This document shows, one piece after another, positions 21,594 to 32,100 of a stretch of DNA of 64,000 nt. The DNA is from Avena insularis (Eukaryota; Streptophyta; Magnoliopsida; Poales; Poaceae). Each line of letters begins with the position of its first letter. Position 1 is the first letter of the stretch. The stretch covers positions 156,960,149 to 157,024,148 of the forward strand of contig CM042697.1 in NCBI GenBank assembly GCA_023614405.1. Reading direction: 5' to 3'. The notes under the pieces are model-generated. The model ran no database searches, was not told the origin of the DNA, and worked only from the letters and a program-made list of their open reading frames with translations. Both the position numbers and the translations under genes were made by a program.

Positions 21594-24500
21594 ATGGCCC
21601 GGGAATGGATGTATGGTACTGACCGACGCTCTGGCGAGTTCAATAATGGCATGCATGAATTCATCCATGTTGCTGATGCAAACAAGCGCAATGGTTTTGT
21701 ATTCTGTCCATGTAGTGGATGTATTACTCTGACTCAAAACCCCTTCATAGCCACCTGTTGAAGTCCAGCTTCATGCCCAGTTATAATTGTTGGACCAAGC
21801 ACGGAAAGAGAGGGGTTATAATGGAATACAATGAAGAAGAGGAGGATGACAACTATCATGATTTTCCTGAGTACGGAGATACTTCCATAGGGGATGCTGA
21901 AGGGGAGGATGAAGAAGAGACACATGATGAACCCGCTGATGATCTTGGTCGGACCATTGCCGATGCACGAAGAGACTGAGAAAATGAAAAGAAGAGGGAG
22001 AATTTTAATCACATGTTAGAGGATCACAAAAAGTTGTTGTACCCAAATTGCGAAAATGGTCTGAAAAAGCTGGACAGCACACTGGAATTGCTGCGATGGA
22101 AGGCTGAGTGTGCTATACCTGACTTCTCATTTGAAAAGTTGCTGAAAATGATGAAGAATATGCTTCAAAAGATAACGTATTGCCCGCCAGTACGTACGAA
22201 GCAAAGAAGGTTGTCTTCCCACTAGGTTTAGAGGTTCAGAAGATACATACATGCCCTAATGACTGCATCCTCTACCGCGGTGAGGAGTACGAGAATTTGG
22301 ATGCATGTCCGGTATGCACTGCACTTCGGTATAAGATCAGACAAGATGATCCTGGTGACGTTGAGGGCGAGCCCCCCCTCCCCGCCCGAAAGAGGGTTCC
22401 TGCCAAGGTGATGTGGTATGCTCCTATAATACCACGGTTGAAACGCTTATTCAGAAACAAAGAGTACGCCAAGTTGTTGCGATGGGATAAAGAGGAACGT
22501 AAGTCAGATGGGATGTTGAGACACCCCACTGATGGGTCACAATGGAGAAAAATCGATAGAAAGTATCCAGACTTGCAGATGATGCAAGGAGTTTAAGGTT
22601 TGGTCTAAGTATAGATGGCATGAATCCTTTTGGGGAGAAGAGCTCCAGTCACAGCACCTGGCCCGTGACTCTATGCATCTATAACCTTCCTCCTTGGTTG
22701 TGCATGAAGCAGAAGTTCATTATGATGCCAGTGTTGATCCAAGGTCCGAAGCAACCCGGCAACGACATTGATGTGTACCTAAAGCCATTAGTTGAAGAAC
22801 TTTTACAGTTGAGGCATGAACCCGGCATACGCGTGTGGGATGAGCACAAGCAGGAAGAATTTGACCTTCGAGATTTTCTTTTCGTAGCAATCAATGATTG
22901 GCCTACTCTTAGTAACCTTTTAGGATAGTCAAACAAGGGATATAATGCATGCACGCATTGTTTAGATAAGACTGAAAGTATATATTTGGAACATTGTAAG
23001 AAGAATGTGTACAATGGGCATCGTTGGTTTATTTTAGCCAAGCATCCCTTAAGAAAGAAAGGCAAGCATTTCAACAGTCTGGCATGTCACCAGACGAAGC
23101 CTAAAGAGCGTATTGGTGCTGATATATTTGATATGGTCAAAGATTTGGATCAAATAGTAACCTTTGGATAGGGTCCTGGCGGAAAATCTTTTCCAAAGGA
23201 TGCAGACGGACATGCACCCATGTGGAAGAAGAAATCTATATTTTGGGAGCTACCATATTGGAAATTCTTAGATGTCCGCTCTGCAATCTATGTGATGCAT
23301 GTGACGAAGAATCTTTGCATGAACCTGCTAGGCTTCTTGGGCGTGTATGGAAAGACAAAAGATACACCGAAAGCGCGAAAGGACCATCAACATATGAAAG
23401 ACCCATATGGCCTGCATCCAGAATGGTTTCAAGGTCATGCCAGCTACGCTCTTACAAAATAAGAGAAGGAAATATTTTTTGAATGCCTAAGCAGTATTAA
23501 GGTCCCGTCAGGCTTCTCGTCGAATATAAAGGGAATAATAAATATGGCATAAAAAAGTTCCAAAACCTAAAGTCTCATGACTGCCACGTGACTATGACGC
23601 AAATGCTTCAGATTGGATTGAGGGGGCTTCTACCGGATAATGTTCGAGTACCCATTGTGAAGCTATGTGCATTCCTCAATGCAATCTCTCAGAAGATAAT
23701 CAATCCTGAAGATCTACCACGGTTACAGAATGATGTGGTCCAATATCTTATCAGTTTCGAGTTGGTGTTCCCACCATCCTTCTTCAATATTATGACGCAC
23801 CTACTGGTTCACCTAGTCAAAGATATTTCCATTCTCGGTCCTGTATTTCTACACAATATGATTCCCTTTGAGAGGTTCATGGGAATCTTAAAGAAATATG
23901 TATGTAACCGTGCTAGGCCAGAAGGAAGCATCTCCAAGGGCTATGGAACAGAGGAGGTCATTGACTTTTGTGTTGATTTCGTTCCTGACCTTAGGCCGAT
24001 TGGTCTTCCTCAATCGCGGTGTGAGGGGAGACTGAGTGGAAAGGGTACTCTAGGAAGTAAATCAATAATATGTAGGGACGAACATTCTTACACCGAAGCA
24101 CATTATACAGTTCTACAGAATTCTATCTTGGCAGCCCCGTATATCGAGGAACACAAGAAAATTTTATGCTCCAACAACCCTGGAAAGCATGACTCTTGGA
24201 TTAGAGATGAACACATGAAGAGTTTTGGCGGTTGGTTGCAACATCTCATCAAAAACAACAATCTTGGAGATCAGCTATACTTGTTGTTTAGGTCACCATC
24301 TTCGACTATATCGACTTTCCAAGGGTACGAGATAAATGAGTATACATTTTACACGATCGCCCAAGATAAAAAGAGCACCAACCAAAACAGTGGTGTCCGC
24401 ATTGATGCAACAGACAACAATGGGTCAAAGACCACATATTATGGTTACATAGAGGAGATATGGGAACTTAACTATGGACCTACTTTTAAGGTCCCCTTGT

Positions 24501-24901
24501 TTCGGTGCAAATGGTTCAAGCTGACAGGAGGAGGGGTTGAGGTAGACAAGAAGTACAGAATGACATCATTGGATCTCAACAATCTTGGGTACTTAGACGA
24601 ACCATTCGTCCTAGCCAATGATGTGGCTCAGGTTTTCTATGTGAAGGACATGTCTACCAAACCTAGAAAAATAAAAAATAAGCAAAAGAATACAACAGAC
24701 GATGAGCCAAAGTGCCACATAGTTCTTTCAGGAAAAAGAAACATCGTGGGAGTGGAGGACAAGACAGACATGTCAGAAGATTGTGATAAGTTTCATGAAA
24801 TTCCTCCCTTCGCAGTGAAGGATGACCCAAGCATCAAGTTAATGAATGAAGATGCTCCATGGATACAGCAAAATCAGAAAGGGACACACGCGAAGAAATG
24901 A
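21594..24901 (+). pseudogene. TNP2-type CACTA transposase, frameshifted
   Basis: The start codon at 21594 (MAREWMYGTDRRSGEF) follows a good splice acceptor. Order: Transpos_assoc zinc-finger-like domain (FCPCSGC, about 21698), acidic linker, Transposase_21 core (CPVCTAL at about 22306, PFGEKSS at 22626, GYNACTHC at about 22939, GHAPMWKKKSIFW at about 23211), DUF4218 (23588 onward) and DUF4216 (TFYTIAQDKKSTNQNSGVRI, about 24346-24405, then FRCKW). Breaks: frameshift near 21735, TGA 21977-21979, frameshift near 22190, stops near 22594, 22926 and 23169, TAA after 23457, and a frameshift near 23550. From 23588 to 24901 the C-terminal 437 residues are open. The conserved IDVMHV of CACTA transposases reads IYVMHV here, an Asp-to-Tyr change; element A keeps the Asp. 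Confidence 0.88.
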
Positions 24902-25690
24902 TGTGTAATAATTGTAACAGTTTATGAATGAAGATGCTCCATGTGCCCATTTTTATAGTGTTGTCTGCAAACCATCTTGAGTGTGTTAGTCCCGTTTTGT
25001 GGCTAGACCGGTACTAAAGGGGGGTCCTTTAGTCCCGATTCGTACTTACCATTAAGATCTGATCTCCAAACGCGCGTGGTCACATATTAGGGAGTGCCTC
25101 TATGACCAGTTTCTTGGAGATGCCGGAGGACTGGGCTCCGACGGCATCTCCCTGAAACTGGCCGTAGTGGTGTCCCTGCTCTCGCACACCATCTTGCAGC
25201 TTGTAACTTCTCTAACTAGATCAATACGCCTGGAAGCTAACTAGATAGTTTCACATATTAGGGAGTGCCTCTATGACTAGTTTCTTGGAGATGCCTAAGG
25301 ACTGGGCTCCGGCGGCATCTCCCTGAAACTGGCTGTAGTGGTGTCCCTGATCTCGAAAACCATCTTGGAGATGCCTCAAACTGTCTGGAGGACTGGACTC
25401 ACAAGGATGCCTATTTATAGTACAAGCAGCTCAGCATATTGTCGACACTCACGACATAATGTCGACACTCACCCCTATTATTAGTGCTGACTCATGTTTT
25501 GTCCCGGTTGGTGTCTCCAACCGGGACTAAAGGTTCATCTTTAGTCCCGGTTGGTGACACCATCCGGGACAAGGTACAAGCCGCACGACATAATGTCGAC
25601 ACTCACCCCTATTATTAGTGTTGCCTGGCCCAGTCTGCCACAATCCCTTCAATCGCGGTTGGTTTCTCCAACCGATACTAAAGATGAACC
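24902..25690. repeat. Second class of CACTA repeats plus tandem duplication
   Basis: Units of TTTAGTCCCGGTTGGTGTC / CCAACCGGGACTAAAG type occur at about 24990-25040, 25500-25575 and 25650-25685. They differ from the CCCGGGCCGT units at the element's ends. Between them is a 171-bp duplication: CACATATTAGGGAGTGCCTCTA starts at 25081 and again at 25252 and runs on through GGCATCTCCCTGAAACTGGC. The phrase CGACATAATGTCGACACTCACC recurs near 25452 and 25587. The similar class at 27200-27330 means this repeat class brackets the accessory ORFs. I find no ORF here. Confidence 0.7.
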
Positions 25691-25838
25691 CTCTATTTAT
25701 AGGCATTTCCCTCTATTTATAGGCCTTTTCCTCTATTTATAGGCTGCTCAATCCAGCCTGCCCGCCCTTTCCCTCTATTTATAGGGCAACCGTCATGGCC
25801 ACCCACACATACACACATTCCTCGCCGCCTACTTTAGG
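25691..25838 (+). promoter_or_regulatory. Reiterated TATA-like promoter of the accessory ORF
   Basis: CTCTATTTATAGG occurs four times, starting at 25691, 25711, 25731 and 25773. The first three are exactly 20 bp apart. TATTTATA is a good plant TATA variant, and the last copy lies about 60 bp before the ATG at 25839. The array is probably a promoter duplicated by slippage. The role is inferred. Confidence 0.5.
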
Positions 25839-26249
25839 ATGCCCATCCCGTATCCTCGTAGTCGACTCGGCGGCAACGATGGAGTACTCGGATCCACCAG
25901 GCATGTCCGAGACTGGGCTCTGCCAGGCTGGCACTGGATGGTGCTACCTTCTAGGACGCGTATCTTGGTAAGGAATCCGGGTGACGTCTTCGACCCGGAG
26001 CTTCTTTGGTGGAGGTCGCCTGGTCCAGGAAGGGTGCAGAGGGGGCCGGCCACCGAGGAGGTGGTACGGCATCGTGTCAGGGAGGAGGACGAGCACGTCC
26101 GTCGCTATATGGCTGCGTTGGACACCAGGGTCGATGATACCTGGCAGATTCTTCAGGGATCTCACCCGAGCTATGCTCGTGTGATGGTTCCGTCTCATTG
26201 GGTTTTCACCTCCCGCGGCTTAGGCACTGGGAGTCATCATCCAGTTTGA
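25839..26249 (+). CDS. CACTA accessory ORF 2, unknown function
   Basis: An uninterrupted 136-codon frame, MPIPYPRSRLGG... to TGA at 26247-26249. I recognise no family. It is rich in Trp and Arg: WALPGWHWMVLP near residues 26-37, LLWW near 57, and a charged, probably helical segment EEDEHVRRYMAALDTRVDDTWQILQ (about residues 83-107). There is no signal peptide or membrane segment. It lies on the plus strand behind a reiterated TATA-like promoter and faces the minus-strand accessory ORF at 26439-27094, so the two form a convergent pair inside one repeat-bracketed module. No counterpart is seen in CACTA A. Its intactness among broken neighbours is notable, but length alone does not prove it is expressed. 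Confidence 0.5.
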   Translation: MPIPYPRSRLGGNDGVLGSTRHVRDWALPGWHWMVLPSRTRILVRNPGDVFDPELLWWRSPGPGRVQRGPATEEVVRHRVREEDEHVRRYMAALDTRVDDTWQILQGSHPSYARVMVPSHWVFTSRGLGTGSHHPV

Positions 26250-26438
26250 TTGAGAAAGATGTATTAGTTTCAATACTACGGCATTTTCATTGAGCTAGAT
26301 GTATTAGTTTCAAAAAACAACATTTGATCACCTGAGCAAACTCACAAGAATACAACAACATCCTCATATTTAGTCACGGGACTAGGTAACACTCAAGACA
26401 TTTATTAATATGAAAAACTGGGACTAAAGCCACCCCCT

Positions 26439-27094
26439 TTAGTAATAATCATGCCTAGTCCTATAGTACGCAGCTTCGGGGTCTTCTTCGTCATCATCAT
26501 CATCATCGTCATCGTCACCTGCCACTCCGGGGACCCTCAGCCCAGCAATGGCATATACCGGGGGCACCTGCCACTCCGGCCTCGGATTCACGGTGGGCGG
26601 GGGAGGGGTCTCCTGGAAGACGATGCCGCTACCACCGGGCGGGGGAGGGGACTTCTTGTGGCTCTATGGTGGGTGGACTTGTCGTCACCGTAGGTGAGGA
26701 TGGTCTCCCCCGGCGATGCGCATCATTCTGATGATAGTACGGTTCGCCCACCACATACGGCGGCCGGCTTCGTTGTGGTTCACCGGGGGCGAGCCATCAC
26801 CCTCGTACCTGGCGAGCTCCCTTTCCTACCGGTTAGCGAAGAAGGCATTCCATGTGTTGTAGTTGTCAGGATCTCACTAGGGATCCATCCGCTGCTCCGG
26901 CATGAGCTCGTGGTAAAAGTGGTTCATGATGGCCGCCTGGCGTGCGGAACCTTGAGGGACATGAGGGACAGGAACCCCTCCAGCGCTTAGCATCCAACCG
27001 GCGGGCGGCCGGTAGCCGGCGGACAAGGGTAGCTGAAGGCGCACAGCGCCTCGGTCTCCTCGAGGGTCAGAATGGCCCAGTAGGCGTTGTCCAT
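26439..27094 (-). pseudogene. CACTA accessory ORF 1 homologue, inverted and frameshifted
   Basis: Homologue of the accessory ORF of CACTA A (3258-4345), but on the strand opposite the transposase. The best start is ATG at 27094-27092, whose frame gives a segment like LTLEETEALCAF, aligning with LTPREAEALCSS. A frameshift then leads to the frame containing GWMLSAGGVPVPHVP and NHFYHELMPEQR. Further stops and shifts follow (from 26879 onward), then a readable tail with an Asp run of about eight residues, EDPEAAYYRTRHDYY and TAA at 26441-26439. The upstream ATG at 27125 opens the current longest frame but is less like the homologue. Shared motif order with element A supports common descent; the function is unknown. 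Confidence 0.62.
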
Positions 27095-27149
27095 TGTTAT
27101 GAGAGAGGAAGGTGTGGATAGCCATGGCGCGATCGCCCTAGATATAGAG

Positions 27150-27412
27150 GAAAGGGTAGGAAAACTTGGCGGGAAGCGGTGGTAAATGGCGGGAAATATC
27201 TTTAGTCCTCGTTAGTGACTACAACCGGGAATAAAAGCTCTGGTAAAAAGGAAAGGACGGGAAAACTTGGCGGAAAGCGGTGGGAAATGGCAGGAAATAT
27301 CTTTAGTCCCGGTTAGTGATCAACCTGGACTAAAAGCTCTGGTGAGAAGGAAAGGAGCGGGAAAACTTGGCGAGAAGCGGTGAGAAACGGCGGGAAATAT
27401 CTTTAGTTTATA
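27150..27412 (-). repeat. Tandem triplicate promoter repeat upstream of accessory ORF 1
   Basis: Three copies of a roughly 100-bp unit start at 27150, 27251 and 27350. Each contains GGGAAAACTTGGCGGGAAGCGG, a second GGCGGGAAATATC, and TTTAGTCCCGGTTAGTG. The third copy is cut short at about 27410, where the AT-rich satellite begins. Read on the minus strand the unit offers GATATTTCCCGCC, close to the plant E2F core, upstream of the minus-strand ORF. The corresponding place in CACTA A (3138-3145) also has TTCCCGCC. Confidence 0.65.
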
Positions 27413-27414
27413 AA

Positions 27415-28180
27415 TTATGCAAAGTTTTACAATAGGAGATATGATTTTCCAAAGTTTTATATTTGATTTGAATTAAAAAAGAAAATTTACAAATTAAATA
27501 GTTTATAAATGATGCAAGCAGATGTATGTATATTATATTAAGATTCTTTATATTTTTCTGATAATAATAGACATATTATTTGTTTTATTTGGATTTTTAC
27601 AATAGGAGATATGATTTTCCAAAGTTTTATATTTGATTTGAATTAAAAAAAGAAAATTTAAAAAATAAATAATTTATAAATGATGCAAACAGATATATGG
27701 ATATTATATTAATATTCTTTATATTTTTCTGATAATAATAGACATATTATTTGTTTTATTTGGATTTTTACAATAGGAGATATGATTTTCCAAAGTATTA
27801 TATTTGATTTGAATTAGAAAAGAAAATTTACAAATGAAATAATTAATAAATGATGCAAACATATGTATTAATATTATATTAAGATTCTTTATATTTTTAT
27901 GATAATAATATACATATTATTTGTTTTATTTGGATTTTTACAATAGGAGATATGATTTTCCAAAGTTTTATATTTGATTTGAATTAAAAAAAGAAAAATT
28001 ACAAACGAAATAATTTATAAATGATGCAAACATATGTATGGATATTATATTAAGATTCTTTATATTTTTCTGATAATAATAGACATATTATTTGTTTTAT
28101 TTGGATTTTTACAATAGGAGATATGATTTTCCAAAGTTTTATATTTGATTTATATTAAAAAAAAGAAAATTTACAAAAAC
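27415..28180. repeat. AT-rich tandem repeat, 170-bp unit, about 4.4 copies
   Basis: The phrase AATAGGAGATATGATTTTCC starts at 27432, 27601, 27772, 27942 and 28113, giving periods of 169-171 bp. Units are nearly identical and include TTATATTTGATTTGAATT and ATATTATTTGTTTTATTTGG. The last copy stops in an A-rich run at about 28180, next to the hairpin block. No ORF. The unit length is nucleosome-like, but I do not recognise a named satellite. Confidence 0.88.
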
Positions 28181-28189
28181 TAAACTAGT

Positions 28190-28385
28190 CGCGGGTCATG
28201 GCTAGACCCGGGACTAGAGGGTGCCTGCGTGCGCGAAAACGAAGCGGTAAAAAAAAAACATTAGTCCCGGGCCGTGGTTTAACCCGCGACTAAAGGGGGG
28301 TCTTTAGTCGCGGGTTAAGCCACGGCCCGGGACTAGAGACCCTCTAGTCCCGGGCGGTGGCTTACCCCGGGACTAAAGGTCTGTC
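28190..28385. repeat. Internal CACTA B hairpin block before the second gene
   Basis: Units of the terminal type (GTCCCGGGCCGTGG, CCCGGGACTAGAGG) in alternating orientation. It includes a strong hairpin with 33-base arms at 28262-28294 and 28303-28335, one mismatch and an 8-base loop (GGGGGGTC). It occupies the same place relative to the second gene as 4974-5140 does in CACTA A, though the repeat sequence is different. Confidence 0.8.
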
Positions 28386-29169
28386 CCTTTATATACTGCG
28401 AGCCAGGAGAGGTTTTGCCTAGCGCTTGGCATTCCTCGACGAAGACGAAGACGAAGCACATCACATGCGACACATCAAAGACACGCAGGGGGAAGTGCTG
28501 TCTGGTCGTCGATTCCACCGCCGCTCCGCCGTGCCGCCCAGGCCGTGACGTGCCGCCCGCTCCGCTGCTTGCGTGCCGCCTTGGCCATGCCACCTCGCCG
28601 TGCCTCCGCATATCCGCCGCCCATACGCTGCTGCCTTGCTGTGTTCTTCCTTCACATCTTGCCTTGGCTCGGTGAGCTTGAGGGTGGTTTTTTTACCACA
28701 AATAATATTAGCTAGGGTTATTATAATTAGAATTATTGTTTTAGTTATTATTAGGATTAGGATTAGGATTATCGTTTTAGTTATTTTTTGTTTTAGTTAT
28801 TAGGATTATATTGTTTTACCACAAATAATATTAGGGTTAATATAATTATAATTATTGTTTTACCACAAATAATATTAGGGTTATTTTTTTGTTTTAGTTA
28901 TTAGGATTATTGTTTTACCACAAATAATATTAGGGTTATTAATTAGGGTTATTTTTTGTTTTAGTTATTAAGATTATTGTTTTACCACAAATAATATTAG
29001 GGTTATTCATGAGGGTTATTTTTTTGTATTAGTTATTAGGATTATTGTTTTACCGCAAATAATATTAGGGTTATTAATTAGTGTTATTAGGGTTATTAAT
29101 TTTTTTAGTTATTAGGGTTATTGTTTTTCTAACATGTTTAACTCTCTTTATGTTATAGTTAATTAAGTC
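28386..29169 (+). promoter_or_regulatory. Promoter, GC-rich leader and leader intron of the second gene, CACTA B
   Basis: TATA box TATATA at 28390-28395, directly after the hairpin block. A GC-rich leader runs to 28671, with donor GTGAGC at 28672 and predicted acceptor GTTATAG ending at 29158, 11 bases before ATGGATCC at 29170. The intron holds six or so copies of TTTTACCACAAATAATATTAGGG separated by variable ATTAGGGTTATT runs (about 28690-29110), a degenerate minisatellite. The leader structure matches that of CACTA A. Confidence 0.65.
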
Positions 29170-32100
29170 ATGGATCCATCCGAAGATCCTGGTCGCATTG
29201 GTGAAGGTTTTCTTCAGGGCATGATAAGAGGTGAAATTCCTCTTAATATTACTACCGGTGAAGATATTTTGCTCGAGGAAGAGATTTCCTCATATCTGAA
29301 TCCATCCGGTGATGGACTAGAGGAAAACCTAATGTACCAAGGGGAAGACCGGATGGACGAAGGGCGAACAAATAACAACAATAATGATGGCCCCTCGACA
29401 GGATTCGGCGAGGTACATATATATAAAGCCTCGTCTTACCTCTATTCATTAATTGATCTAGATATATCAATATATATATATATATATATATTAATCACTC
29501 TCTCTTCTTCTTTTAGCCTACCAGATCGAAGCAATCGACAGCTCGAACGAAATGAGGGCCGAACAAAAATTTGGATGGTAATCAGAGGTTCACCATCGAA
29601 GAAATAGATGATGATGATGATGGTGAACCGATTGCTCCAGAGAAGCACCAGAGGATGTTTACAAATCAATGCGGGGTGCTTGTTAGCGACAACCTGCCGA
29701 TCACCATCCAAGAATGGAATAAGTCAAATAAACACGGTGAAGAATCCAACAGCTATGTCACCGATGATGCCAAAGATGACCTTTGGCAGAAGCTCATAGC
29801 GCATTTCATACTACCTCCAGAGTATGAAGAATTTGAGGTAGATGGTATTACCCCAAGGCCGGGTGGGCTTGAAAAAAGAGCGAAAGTCAAGGAGTGGGAT
29901 TTGAGCAAGATGGCCGAACTATACCGGAACCATGAGAAAAGTTTATACGCGAAATATGTCACGAAAAAGAAAACTCTAGACTTTAAAGGAGCGAACGAGA
30001 AGTTGAGAGAATAGTGGCCCGATTTTGTAACGTACAAGCAATCTGATAAAGCAAAGGCAAAGTCGGCAAAGAATGCGTTAAATGCTTCCCAAAAGAAATA
30101 CCATCATAAAATGGGGACAGGTGGCTACAAGAGTGTCGTCCCTAAATGGGAAACTATGGAGAAGGACATGGGGGCTAGAGGCGTCACTCCTGGTACAGAT
30201 GGATGGCTCGAGAGGTCAAAGCATTGGTGGTATGGGCATGGGGGATCGTTGGACCCATAAACAAGGAAGACATTATTTCCTGAAAAAATTCTAAAACCCT
30301 CCGAAGACCTTGTTCAAGCAATGAACAATGCTCAATTGGGATTGTTCCGTCCCGAGAGAGAGAACAACAAGCTGACACGCGCCCTAGGGAATCCTGAAAA
30401 GAGTGGACGAACACGAGGCAAAGGCGCCCGTGTCTCGTGGAAGAAAGGGTTTCCTCAGTACGATGCCAGTTACAGAAGCCGTTAGAGAAAGAAGGACCGG
30501 GAGGAAGACCGGATCTCCAACGTAGAGCAGGACCTAGCTGATCTGAAGAACTTCATGCAAGAAATTAGCCAAAGGCTGCCGTCGTCAACTCACCCGCGGG
30601 CTGATGATCCTGCATTGGATCTTAGCTAGCGGAGAAGCAGCGTGGCTTCCACGGAGGTTCGGGCTGATGATCAAGCACTGCTGGATGATGCACCAGCTCC
30701 TCGCTACCCCGTGGATGATGTTAGAGAGATGGCACAATGTGAGCTACATCAGCCAATGAACAACCTGTCCTTCAAGGTGGCGATCGGCACTGCTTTACCT
30801 TGTCTACCTGGAGCACTCCACCATTTACTTCCGATTCCACCTGGCTATGCTCATTTCACAGTGGATGACATAGTGGAGGATTTTACGGACCTAGAGATTG
30901 ACATCGCTACGCCTGAAGGCCTTACGAAACTAGGAGATGTCAAGCGCAACATCATTCTATGGAAGAAGAAGTACATCAAGTTTCCAGGCTCGGCTCAAGG
31001 CCACCGACTCCGAGGAATCCAAGTCCACCTCGCATCGAATATCGTCAACCTCCAAGTCCACCCCAACTCGATTATCGTCAACCTCCAAGTCCACCCCGCC
31101 CCTCCGACGATCGCCGCAGCAGGAGTACATCAACTCTATCTCCGCCTCCGTGCAATACTCGATCTCCACCTCCGCCTCCATGCAATACTACTACCTCGTC
31201 AAAGAAACGGAAGGCCGACGCTCCCCCGTGCCCTACATCAAAGAAAGGTCAAGTGCCAAAGATAGTCGACATCCCGCCGGCTCTTCCAAAGAGACCTTAT
31301 GACAAGACCAATGAGGAAACTGCCTTGGATGTGGCTGCCCAAGTTAAGGCGCATTTTGCACCTAAAAAGCCTGAACCAAAGACGGTATATGATGAAAAAA
31401 CAAAAAAGTGGGCTAAGTCCTTTCTTGAGCAACCATCCTAGATATCGATGAATCTGGAATCAGACTATGACCGGGAGATTATTAAGTAAGCAAATAAGAA
31501 AAAAAAGCACAAGCGCAAAAAGCGGGAAGCAAGTTGCCCAGCTCGGACAACAGAAGAATCAATCGGTCGCCCCGCTCAAAGTGATTTCAGACCTCGACAA
31601 GGCCTTCAGAGCTGAAATGGATAGGGACATGCAAATAATGGACCCCAAAGCCAGTACTAATGCTGCACTAATGGGCATCACTATATCAGAGGCCAAAGCA
31701 CTTGCCTATGAAGCAAATATGTCTCTTGGTCAATATTTAGGCTATGAAGATACACCAGTGAGTAAGATAGTAGAAAAGTATGTCAAAGGGGAGGCTCTAG
31801 TCAGTAATGAGGAGCTTGCGCGTCTATCCACACATATGCGACATCTGCACACATGGTACATGGTGCAAACAGAAAAAAGCATCAGAAAGATTGGTTTGCG
31901 GTGGACGTTAGAAAGCAGCATCACTTCAAACCATACTCGATACAGGTTCAAATGACCAAACTGTATCAGTTATACAACCAGCGCGCCCTCGAAAAATCTA
32001 TCATTGGTTGCTACTGTCTATAAGTGATTTATTTCTAATTAAGTTTGTAGCTCATCTCGTTCATTGCATTTAATATATTATCCTAACTATATATCCTTTT

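Noticed and set aside
27415..28180. CRISPR-like array
   Set aside because: The repeats are contiguous 170-bp tandem units with no spacers, in a plant genome.
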